A stretch of DNA of 12,326 nt. Source: Bacillota bacterium. Lineage in GTDB: Bacteria; Bacillota_I; Bacilli_A; RF39; UBA660. The DNA is taken from assembly GCA_003524085.1 (NCBI GenBank), contig DOEC01000022.1, forward strand, positions 1 to 12,326, read 5' to 3'. The translations under genes and the position numbers were made by a program. Of this stretch, positions 6,616 through 12,326 are shown one piece after another (the stretch's first letter is position 1; every line of letters begins with the position of its first letter). The notes under the pieces are model-generated. The model ran no database searches. It saw nothing but the letters and a program-made list of their open reading frames with translations, and was not told where the DNA came from.

Positions 6616-6666
6616 ATGTCACTAGAAAAAAACTAGGTAGACATTCAGTAACTGAACGCTCCTTAC
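6588..6666 (-). ncRNA. Antisense RNA 1, candidate antitoxin
   Basis: Predicted minus-strand RNA of about 79 nt from the promoter at 6673-6701, starting near 6666. It begins GUAAGGAGCG, then hairpin CGUUCAG-UUA-CUGAAUG (6658 down to 6642, one G-U), then an internal stem in which AAUGUC pairs with GACAUU around CUAG-U7-CUAG, then terminator hairpin UUACCC-AAGU-GGGUAA (6615 to 6600) followed by a modest U-tract (GUCUGUUUUAA). It is fully complementary to the last codons and 3' untranslated region of the 36-residue peptide mRNA. It should act by duplex formation and RNase III cleavage or by refolding the mRNA; this is inferred from type I systems. Confidence 0.55.
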
Positions 6667-6709
6667 ATTTATATTGTATTACATTTTTATAAATTATGCA
6701 AGAATTTTT
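6596..6709. repeat. Direct repeat copy 1 (antisense unit)
   Basis: 114 bp repeated about 207 bp downstream at 6804-6915. From 6637 to 6709 the copies differ at only three bases (loop 6650, stem 6657, predicted +1 at 6666). The centre (6622-6636) is diverged and 2 nt longer here. This copy includes the end of the peptide gene. Confidence 0.9.
6673..6701 (-). promoter_or_regulatory. Minus-strand promoter of antisense RNA 1
   Basis: Read on the minus strand: TTGCAT (6701-6696), 17 bp, TACAAT (6678-6673). Both hexamers match the sigma-70 consensus at four or five of six positions with ideal spacing. The promoter is identical in the second repeat. Confidence 0.6.
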
Positions 6710-6751
6710 AAATAAAAAATCTTTTGAAAAAATATATTAAAATTGTTAGAT

Positions 6752-6823
6752 AAGTTGTTTAACACTTTAATGTTTTAAAAATTATACTAGTTATTACAAA
6801 AAAACACTTACCCACTTGGGTAA
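6752..6823 (+). pseudogene. Decayed second copy of the membrane peptide gene
   Basis: Upstream of the second repeat, similarity to the peptide gene continues weakly: AAGTTGTTTAACAC aligns with the segment around 6530-6542, GTTTTAA with 6554-6560, and TAGTTATTA (6788-6796) with 6578-6586. This copy has no start codon or Shine-Dalgarno sequence, an in-frame TAA near 6775, a 2-nt deletion that shifts the frame before the TYPLG codons, and a missing stretch of about 12 nt. It has no promoter like that of copy 1. In such A/T-rich DNA the upstream alignment is tentative; the part from 6788 on is clear. Confidence 0.4.
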
Positions 6824-6872
6824 ATGTCAACTTAAACAATAGGTAGACATTCAGTTACTGAATGCTCCTTAT
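6798..6872 (-). ncRNA. Antisense RNA 2, candidate extra antitoxin
   Basis: Predicted minus-strand RNA of about 75 nt from the promoter at 6879-6907, starting near 6872. It has the same hairpin as RNA 1 but fully Watson-Crick (CAUUCAG-UAA-CUGAAUG, 6864 to 6848), a diverged central loop, and terminator hairpin UUACCC-AAGU-GGGUAA (6823 to 6808) followed by GUG and seven U's (6804-6798), a far better terminator than in copy 1. Since its own peptide gene is broken, it could act in trans on the intact mRNA, to which it is nearly identical in complement over 6596-6621 and 6637-6666. Confidence 0.55.
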
Positions 6873-6915
6873 ATTTATATTGTATTACATTTTTATAAAT
6901 TATGCAAGAATTTTT
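6804..6915. repeat. Direct repeat copy 2 (antisense unit)
   Basis: Second copy of the repeat at 6596-6709. It carries the same hairpins and minus-strand promoter but lies next to a broken peptide gene. Conservation is concentrated in the RNA and promoter part rather than the coding part. Confidence 0.9.
6879..6907 (-). promoter_or_regulatory. Minus-strand promoter of antisense RNA 2
   Basis: Minus strand TTGCAT (6907-6902), 17 bp, TACAAT (6884-6879). Every base from -35 to -10 is the same as in copy 1, so both RNAs should be expressed at similar strength. Confidence 0.6.
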
Positions 6916-6972
6916 TTGAATAAAAAAGTTTGTGAAAATTCATAAAAAACACTGGAAGTTGTATACGAAATG

Positions 6973-6981
6973 TGATATTAT
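6973..6981 (+). promoter_or_regulatory. Extended -10 promoter of the lipoteichoic acid synthase gene
   Basis: TGATATTAT, the same box as upstream of folD and within a matching TGTGATATTATA context. The start would be near 6988, 16 nt before ATG 7004. This makes the upstream in-frame GTG at 6932 unusable from this promoter. Confidence 0.5.
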
Positions 6982-7003
6982 ATTTACTTGTAGGAAGTGG
7001 AGT

Positions 7004-8995
7004 ATGAAGAGATTTTTAGAAGATAATTTTATAACAAATTTAATTTTTAATACATTAATAATTTTTATTATAGAAGTGCTTTTTAAAGCATTAAATAATT
7101 TTAATATACTTGGTTATAGTACATTAAGGATATTCTTTAGTTCTTTAATATTTGGAATAATCATTACATTTATATCAAACTTATTTAAAAAGAGAAAAGT
7201 AAGAACTATAGTAACTTTAATATTTATATTTTTGTATACTGTATATTGCTGGTTACAACTAGGTTTCATTAACTTTTTAGGTGTTTATATATCATTTCAT
7301 ACAAGTAACCAATTTGGTGCAGTTGTAGATTACATTAAAGACTATTTAACTACATTTAAGTGGACTTATCACTTAATATACATACCATTTATACTTAGTA
7401 TTCTATATTATATCTATTTAAAGAAGAAGGATACTTATAGCAAAATAAATTTTAATAAAAAGTACTTTATATTATTAGGTGTATTTGTTTTAAGTTTTGT
7501 AAGTTATTACTTAACTTTAAAGTTAGACTTTATGCAAAATAAATTTCAAACAAAGAGTAACTTAGCATTAATCAAAAACCCAAGTGTACCAACAATAGCT
7601 GTTCATGAATTTGGACCTGTTGTATTTGGGTTAGTTGATTTAAAAACAATGATTTTTCCTGTAACAGAATCAGTAGATGTTAGTAAAAATACTCATGAAA
7701 CAAAGCCAGTAGTAAAAAGAGAAGTGAGTCCTGTACTTGATAATCTTAGTAAAGAAGATAGTAGTAAATATAGTAAACTTAATACTTACTTTGCGAATCA
7801 AGAAGTAACTGACTATAATGATTATACTGGAATGTTTAAGGGTAAAAATGTAATAGTAATACTTATGGAAAGTGTTAACAATGGAATAATTAATGAAGAG
7901 TTGTTCCCTAACTTTTATAAGATGTACTCTTCAGGCTGGCACTGGACAAATAACTATAGTCCAAGAAACTCATGTGCTACTGGAAATAATGAGTTTAGTT
8001 TAATGACTGGTTTATATTCAATATACAATACTTGTACATCAAATACATATAAAAATAACACATATTTTGAAAGCATCTTTGGTTTATTTAACGATGCAGG
8101 ATATACTACAAGAAGTTATCATGATTATACTGAGTGGTATTACTATAGAAATACAATTCATTCAAATATGGGTAGTGGACAGTTTTTAGATATAGATGAT
8201 TTAAATATGACTATTAAAGGAGTATATGGCGAGTGGCCTAGTGACGAAGTATTTTTTACAAACGCATTAGATAATTTACTTAACACTGACTATAATAGCC
8301 CTTTTATGGCATTTTTTACAACGGTTACAACACATCAGCCATATATAAAGAGTAGTTATTATGGAGATTTATATAAAGAAGAATATGAAAAAATGGGATA
8401 CAGTACACCAGTAAGTAGATACTTTAGTAAAATGAAAGTCTTAGATAATGCTCTTGGAATACTTTTAGATAACTTAGAAGAAAAACAAGTATTAGAGGAT
8501 ACTGTAATTGTATTAACTGCAGACCATTATCCATATGGCTTAAAAGACGACTATTTAAGTGAATTTTTAGATGGAGAGTTTGATGATTATGAAGCTGAGA
8601 GAACACCTTTTGTAATATATAATCCATCTATAAAGAGTGAAGAGTATACAGAATATACTTCATACATAAATATAGTTCCAACACTTGCAAACTTAATGGG
8701 TATAGAATATGATCCAAGACTATATATGGGAACAGACTTATTTAGTGATACTTATCAGTCTAGAGTAGTATTTGCAGATGGTTCATGGAAAAACGAACTT
8801 GCTTACTATAATGCAAGTACTAGTACAATAAAATACTTTACTGATAAAGAATATACTGTAGATGAAGTAAATGAAGTAAATACTAAAATAACAGATAAAT
8901 TAACAATAAGTACTTCTGCAATTAAAATGAATTACTTTAATTATCTAGAAGAAAAGATTAAAGAATATAATGATAGTTTACAAAATGAAGAATAA
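7004..8995 (+). CDS. LtaS-type lipoteichoic acid synthase / phosphoglycerol transferase
   Basis: Polytopic membrane enzyme of the alkaline phosphatase/sulfatase superfamily that transfers glycerol phosphate from phosphatidylglycerol to build the lipoteichoic acid chain outside the membrane. The 663 residues divide into five membrane helices (about 9-28, 41-61, 66-86, 121-138, 153-172) and an extracellular catalytic domain. Active-site marks, by analogy with S. aureus LtaS: ILMES (Glu289, metal), SCATGNNEF (Thr326, nucleophile), GEWPSDE (Trp411), TVTTHQPY (His444) and TADHYP (Asp507-His508). The family K-T-S-D before E-F reads A-T-G-N-N here. Start ATG 7004 has AGGAAG at 6992-6997 and a -10 box just upstream; GTG 6932 would add 24 polar residues and is rejected. 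It is a single-gene unit with its own terminator. The family is firm; the exact polymer made (LTA or another glycerol-phosphate glycolipid) is inferred. Confidence 0.92.
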   Translation: MKRFLEDNFITNLIFNTLIIFIIEVLFKALNNFNILGYSTLRIFFSSLIFGIIITFISNLFKKRKVRTIVTLIFIFLYTVYCWLQLGFINFLGVYISFHTSNQFGAVVDYIKDYLTTFKWTYHLIYIPFILSILYYIYLKKKDTYSKINFNKKYFILLGVFVLSFVSYYLTLKLDFMQNKFQTKSNLALIKNPSVPTIAVHEFGPVVFGLVDLKTMIFPVTESVDVSKNTHETKPVVKREVSPVLDNLSKEDSSKYSKLNTYFANQEVTDYNDYTGMFKGKNVIVILMESVNNGIINEELFPNFYKMYSSGWHWTNNYSPRNSCATGNNEFSLMTGLYSIYNTCTSNTYKNNTYFESIFGLFNDAGYTTRSYHDYTEWYYYRNTIHSNMGSGQFLDIDDLNMTIKGVYGEWPSDEVFFTNALDNLLNTDYNSPFMAFFTTVTTHQPYIKSSYYGDLYKEEYEKMGYSTPVSRYFSKMKVLDNALGILLDNLEEKQVLEDTVIVLTADHYPYGLKDDYLSEFLDGEFDDYEAERTPFVIYNPSIKSEEYTEYTSYINIVPTLANLMGIEYDPRLYMGTDLFSDTYQSRVVFADGSWKNELAYYNASTSTIKYFTDKEYTVDEVNEVNTKITDKLTISTSAIKMNYFNYLEEKIKEYNDSLQNEE

Positions 8996-9008
8996 ACTAT
9001 CATTTTGT
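8969..9008 (+). terminator. Terminator overlapping the end of the synthase gene
   Basis: A perfect 12-bp stem: AATGATAGTTTA (8969-8980) and TAAACTATCATT (8993-9004), 12-nt loop, then TTGT. An alternative hairpin pairs CAAAATGA (8981) with TCATTTTG (9000). The stem begins inside the last codons; the T-tract is short. Confidence 0.65.
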
Positions 9009-9029
9009 ATTTAAAAAATCTTTAAAATA

Positions 9030-9038
9030 TGCTATTAT
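9030..9038 (+). promoter_or_regulatory. Extended -10 promoter of gatCAB
   Basis: TGCTATTAT, with TTTAAA (9010-9015) 17 bp upstream of the TATTAT as a weak -35. The start would be near 9045, about 20 nt before gatC. Confidence 0.5.
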
Positions 9039-9064
9039 TTAAATATAAGAAAGAAGGAAGATAA

Positions 9065-9355
9065 ATGATACCTATAGAAAAATTAAAAGATTATGCTAAA
9101 AAGTTAGAGTTTACTATGGAAGAGAGTGAGTACACTACTTTACAAAGTGAATTTGAAATACTTTTAAAACAAGTAGATAAAATAAGTGAAATTGAAGGAC
9201 TTAAAGACTACGAACCTATGAGTTTTCCTTTTAAGTTAGAAAGTTCGTATTTAAGAGAAGACGTGGTAGACGACGAAATTAGTACAAGTGATGCGCTATT
9301 TAATGCTAAAGATAAAATGTGTGACAGAGTAAAAGTACCTAAGGTGGTGGAATAA
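9065..9355 (+). CDS. gatC: Asp/Glu-tRNA amidotransferase subunit C
   Basis: Small subunit that wraps around GatA and stabilises the GatCAB complex. At 96 residues it has normal length, with the N-terminal helix pair (IEKLKDYAKKLEF and the FEILLKQVDKISEIEGL helix), the YEPMSFPF linker and the SYLREDVVDDEISTSDALFNA segment that matches the family L-R-x-D motif and following helix, then a short C-terminal KVPKVVE tail. Start ATG 9065 has AAGGAAG at 9054-9060. The stop TAA shares its last base with the gatA ATG (TAATG), a typical coupled junction. First gene of the operon, with an extended -10 promoter upstream. Confidence 0.95.
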   Translation: MIPIEKLKDYAKKLEFTMEESEYTTLQSEFEILLKQVDKISEIEGLKDYEPMSFPFKLESSYLREDVVDDEISTSDALFNAKDKMCDRVKVPKVVE

Positions 9356-10797
9356 TGAATATAGAAGAATGTTTAGAAAAAATGAAGAATAATATAAGCA
9401 GTGAAGATTTATTTAAAGATGCTGTTTATGAATCTAAGAAAGTAATGGATGAGTTAAATCCTTATGTTACAATTATGAATGATTATGATCACGTAGAAAG
9501 TGATAGTTTAATTAATGGTGTAGTTTATGCACTTAAAGATAACTTTAGTACAAAAGGTATTCTTACAACTGGTTCAAGTAATATATTAAAGGATTATATT
9601 CCACCTTATGATAGTACTGTTTATAAAAAACTTAAAAACGCTGGTGCTGTTTTGGTTGGAAAAACTGTGTTAGATGAGTTAGCTATGGGAGGAAGTGGAC
9701 TTACTGGACATACAGGAATAGTAAGAAACCCATGGGATACAACTAGAATAAGTGGTGGGTCAAGTGCAGGAAGTGCGGTTGTAGTTTCACGCGGGATAGT
9801 ACCATTTAGTATAGGAAGTGATACGGGAGATTCAGTAAGAAAGCCAGCTAGTTACTGTGGTGTAGTAGGGTTTAAACCAACATATGGACGTGTTAGTAGA
9901 TATGGTTTATTTCCTTTTGCAAGTAGTTTAGACCATGTAGGAATATTTGCAAGAAATGTAAAAGACATAGCAATTGTAACAGATATACTAAAAGGAAAAG
10001 ATAAGATGGATATGACTACACTAGAAAGTGATAGTGTTAATTATAGTGAAAACTTAAGTACTGACTTAACAGGAAAAAAATTCTTCTATATAAAAGAAAT
10101 AGTAGATAAAAGTTTATATCAAAATAATATAGAAACTCTAGACATATTAGATGTGTTCTATAAACAAATAGAAGACTTAAAAACTAGGGGTGCTAGTGTT
10201 ACTGAAGTTTCAATTGATAAGACTTTACTTGAGTGTATATATCCAGTATACTTTATAATCAGCTGTGCAGAAAGTACAAGTAATAATAGTAATTTAACTG
10301 GTTTCATTTTTGGTAATAGAATGGACGGAGACACTCCTGAAGAAATAATGATGAATACTAGAACTAAAGGATTTGCTGAAATGATTAAAAGAAGATTTGT
10401 TATAGGTAGTTATATTCTAGAAAGAGAAAATCAAGAGAAATTATTTATTAATGCCAAAAGAGCAAGAAATATGATAGTATCTAAAATAAATGAATTATTT
10501 AATAGTTATGATGCATTAATACTTCCAACTAGTGGAAGTATTGCACCTAAAATTAATCCCGAAACAGAGCCTGACAGGTTAAGTAGTGAATACTTAATCT
10601 TGGAAAACCATTTGTGTATAGGTAACTTTGGTGGATATCCTAGTATAAGTATTCCAAATGGTTTCGTAAATAATATGCCAATAGGTTTATCAATAACTTG
10701 TAAACAAAAAGAAGATTTAAAATGCTTAAGTATTGCTTATGCAATAGAGAGTACTATGAACTATAAAGATATGAAAAGTGGGGTGAAAATATGCTAG
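9355..10797 (+). CDS. gatA: Asp/Glu-tRNA amidotransferase subunit A (glutaminase)
   Basis: Amidase-signature subunit that hydrolyses glutamine and releases ammonia for GatB. At 480 residues it is full length. The Ser-cisSer-Lys triad is visible: Lys61 in YALKDN, Ser136 in ISGGSSAGS and Ser160 in GSDTGDSVR; the spacings (75 and 24) equal those in S. aureus GatA (79/154/178). It continues with CGVVGFKPTYGRVSRYGL and SSLDHVGIFARNV. An oddity is TGDS in place of the usual TGGS next to the nucleophile. The start ATG overlaps the gatC stop by 1 bp, with AAGGTGGTGG just upstream; the end overlaps gatB by 7 bp. Its presence with gatB and gatC implies that Gln-tRNA(Gln), and perhaps Asn-tRNA(Asn), is made by transamidation. 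Confidence 0.97.
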   Translation: MNIEECLEKMKNNISSEDLFKDAVYESKKVMDELNPYVTIMNDYDHVESDSLINGVVYALKDNFSTKGILTTGSSNILKDYIPPYDSTVYKKLKNAGAVLVGKTVLDELAMGGSGLTGHTGIVRNPWDTTRISGGSSAGSAVVVSRGIVPFSIGSDTGDSVRKPASYCGVVGFKPTYGRVSRYGLFPFASSLDHVGIFARNVKDIAIVTDILKGKDKMDMTTLESDSVNYSENLSTDLTGKKFFYIKEIVDKSLYQNNIETLDILDVFYKQIEDLKTRGASVTEVSIDKTLLECIYPVYFIISCAESTSNNSNLTGFIFGNRMDGDTPEEIMMNTRTKGFAEMIKRRFVIGSYILERENQEKLFINAKRARNMIVSKINELFNSYDALILPTSGSIAPKINPETEPDRLSSEYLILENHLCIGNFGGYPSISIPNGFVNNMPIGLSITCKQKEDLKCLSIAYAIESTMNYKDMKSGVKIC

Positions 10798-12212
10798 AAC
10801 CAACAATAGGATTAGAAATACATTGTGAGTTAAACACTAAAAGTAAGATGTTTTCAGGAAGTACTAACTCGTATACAACTTTTGCTAATACAAATATAAG
10901 TGAGATGGATTTAGCTTTGCCTGGAACTTTACCAAGACCAAATGTTGAAGGAATAAGAAAAGCTATTAAACTTGCTTTAGCTTTAAACTGTGAAATTCCT
11001 AATGAAGTGTTATTTGATAGAAAAAACTATTATTATCCAGATTTACCTAAAGGATACCAACTTACTCAAATGACAAAGCCTTTTGGTAAGAATGGTTCAT
11101 TAGATATAGAAATAAATAATGAAATAAAACACTGTTACATACATCAAATACACTTAGAAGAAGATTCGGCTTCTATGACACATGAAAGCACTTACAGCTT
11201 GATAGATTATAATCGTGCAGGTGTACCACTTATAGAAATTGTAACCGAGCCAGTATTTACTAATATTGACGAAACTATAGAATTTTTGGAAAACTTAAGA
11301 ATGATAATTAAATACATAGGAATAAGTGAAGCATCAAACGAGAAAGGTCAACTTAGGGTGGATGTTAATATTTCAATGAAAGAAAAGGGTAGCAGCACTC
11401 TTGGAACTAGAAGAGAAATAAAAAATATAAACTCATTTAGTACTGTAAGAGAAGTATTAGATTTTGAAATAAAAGACCAAACAGAAACTATTTTGAATGG
11501 TGGGACTATTAGACAAGAAACTCGTAGATGGGTAGATACTGAAAAGAAAACCGTTTCTATGAGAGATAAAGTAGACGCAATTGATTATAGATATTATATT
11601 GAACCTAATATACCAACTGTAGAATTAACAAGTGAGTTTATTAATGAGATAAAAAAGAGTATACCAACACTTCCAATAGAAAGAATTAACAAATATATAA
11701 GTTTAGGAATATCTAAAAAGGATGCTAAAACTCTTGTTAAAGAAAAGAACATTAGTGATTTTTTTGAAGAAATGCTTAGATTAGACACTAATCCAGTACA
11801 AGCAAGTAACTATATTATTACAAGATTACTTGGGTACTTAAATCAAACAAATAAATCTATTGATGATATATATATGAAACCTAAAATGTTAAGTGATATG
11901 ATTAAGTTAGTAGAAAGTAATACTATAAGTACGGAACAAGCTAAACAAGTATTTAATATGATTTTAGAAGAAGAAAAAGAACCACTTGTAATAGTAAAAG
12001 AACATGGTATGGAGCAGATAAGTGATGAGGATACTTTAAGAAAAATGGTTAATGAAGTATTAGATAATAATCAAACTCAGTTAGAACAATATAAAAGTGG
12101 TAAAACAAATTTAATAGGTTTCTTTGTAGGGCAAACACTTAAAAAAAGTGCAGGAAAAGCTAACCCAAGTATAGTTAATAAACTTGTTAATGAAGAAATT
12201 AATAAAAGATAG
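10791..12212 (+). CDS. gatB: Asp/Glu-tRNA amidotransferase subunit B
   Basis: ATP-dependent kinase/transamidase subunit that phosphorylates the misacylated Glu- or Asp-tRNA and aminates it with ammonia from GatA. At 473 residues it is full length. The cradle domain shows PTIGLEIHCELNTKSK (4-19), YYYPDLPKGYQLTQM, HLEEDSASM, YNRAGVPLIEIVTEP and QLRVDVNIS with TRREIKNINSF; the helical and YqeY-like tail domain (about 325-473) ends with FFVGQTLKKSAGKANPSIVN, which binds the tRNA elbow. The usual CPxCLGxPG zinc-related segment reads NISEMDLALPG (35-45), so those cysteines are lacking; this is common in some Firmicutes/Mollicutes homologues. The start overlaps gatA by 7 bp with a weak GGGGTG site, suggesting reinitiation. 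Last gene of the operon. Confidence 0.97.
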   Translation: MLEPTIGLEIHCELNTKSKMFSGSTNSYTTFANTNISEMDLALPGTLPRPNVEGIRKAIKLALALNCEIPNEVLFDRKNYYYPDLPKGYQLTQMTKPFGKNGSLDIEINNEIKHCYIHQIHLEEDSASMTHESTYSLIDYNRAGVPLIEIVTEPVFTNIDETIEFLENLRMIIKYIGISEASNEKGQLRVDVNISMKEKGSSTLGTRREIKNINSFSTVREVLDFEIKDQTETILNGGTIRQETRRWVDTEKKTVSMRDKVDAIDYRYYIEPNIPTVELTSEFINEIKKSIPTLPIERINKYISLGISKKDAKTLVKEKNISDFFEEMLRLDTNPVQASNYIITRLLGYLNQTNKSIDDIYMKPKMLSDMIKLVESNTISTEQAKQVFNMILEEEKEPLVIVKEHGMEQISDEDTLRKMVNEVLDNNQTQLEQYKSGKTNLIGFFVGQTLKKSAGKANPSIVNKLVNEEINKR

Positions 12213-12241
12213 AAAAGTACTTGAAAAATAGTACTTTTTTT
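12213..12241 (+). terminator. Terminator of gatCAB
   Basis: AAAAGTACT (12213-12221) and AGTACTTTT (12230-12238) form a perfect 9-bp stem with an 8-nt loop and a T-run to 12241. It starts right after the gatB stop. Confidence 0.85.
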
Positions 12242-12280
12242 GATAAGATTATCTTGTAATAAAGATAGGAAGTGAAATAC

Positions 12281-12326
12281 ATGAAAATTAACTCTTTAGT
12301 ACAAAATATAGTACAAATGGGGGGGG
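12281..12326 (+). CDS. Start of an unidentified gene, truncated by the window end
   Basis: ATG 12281 with AGGAAGTGA at 12267-12275 opens a frame beginning MKINSLVQNIVQM. Only 15 codons are present, too few to identify a family. It lies downstream of the gatB terminator, so it probably has its own promoter; a small GATAA/TTATC inverted repeat sits at 12242-12253. The final codons run into a G run that is probably not genuine. Confidence 0.5.
   Translation, partial: MKINSLVQNIVQMGG
12319..12326. other. Terminal run of eight G's, probable artefact
   Basis: Eight consecutive G's at the very end of A/T-rich DNA with no other run like it. This is typical of a dark-cycle poly-G error in two-colour sequencing at a contig edge, so the bases should not be trusted. 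Confidence 0.6.

Noticed and set aside
6630..6666. A peptide encoded by the antisense RNA after its AAGGAG
   Set aside because: The only ATG in range gives three codons before a stop in copy 1 and a different short frame in copy 2.
6596..6915. The two-copy repeat as a CRISPR or insertion sequence remnant
   Set aside because: Only two long copies, no regular spacers, no transposase and no terminal inverted repeats; the promoter and hairpin content fits RNA genes better.
6932..7003. GTG 6932 as the start of the synthase gene
   Set aside because: No ribosome binding site, a polar 24-residue extension foreign to the family, and the -10 box at 6976-6981 lies downstream of it. ATG 7004 has a good AGGAAG site.

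Overview
The window looks like a contig from an uncultured, AT-rich, low-GC Gram-positive bacterium of the Bacilli/Mollicutes-like gut lineages (RF39-type is my inference). It is strongly A/T-rich, prefers the AGT serine codon, has AAGGAG-type ribosome binding sites, uses TGA as a stop and TGG for Trp (so not the Mycoplasma code), and uses the GatCAB amidotransferase route. It begins inside a reverse transcriptase gene and ends in eight G's just after a new gene start, so both ends are probably contig ends.

Layout, all genes on the + strand: (1) 3' part of a reverse transcriptase with YMDD and LPIGNYSSQ motifs, resembling diversity-generating-retroelement enzymes (1-713). (2) folD, one-carbon folate metabolism (845-1675). 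(3) A two-gene unit: DUF1003 membrane protein and an unrecognised cytoplasmic protein (1749-3135). (4) A YhcG/DUF1016 PDDEXK nuclease with foreign-looking codon use and a GC-rich internal palindrome, placed directly before uvrB (3250-6270). (5) A 0.7 kb interval without long genes (6271-7003) that holds the most interesting object here. (6) An LtaS-type lipoteichoic acid synthase (7004-8995). (7) The gatC-gatA-gatB operon (9065-12212), which makes Gln-tRNA and/or Asn-tRNA by transamidation. (8) The first codons of another gene (12281-end).

The interval 6311-6931 reads as an undescribed type I toxin-antitoxin-like locus. A consensus promoter (TTGACA-17-TATAAT) with an AT-rich upstream tract drives a roughly 77-nt leader, a perfect Shine-Dalgarno sequence and a 36-residue one-helix membrane peptide. 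Convergent to it is a minus-strand promoter (TTGCAT-17-TACAAT) for an antisense RNA of about 75-80 nt, which ends at a hairpin lying on the last codons of the peptide gene. The antisense unit is repeated about 207 bp downstream, almost identical, while the peptide gene in that second copy has decayed. One substitution between copies keeps base pairing only in the minus-strand RNA, and the second copy has gained a U-tract after the antisense terminator hairpin. Both point to the antisense RNA as the conserved product.

Most other transcription units show a TGnTATTAT extended -10 box only about 12-20 nt before the start codon and end in clear hairpin plus T-tract terminators. The toxin-like gene with its long leader is the exception.
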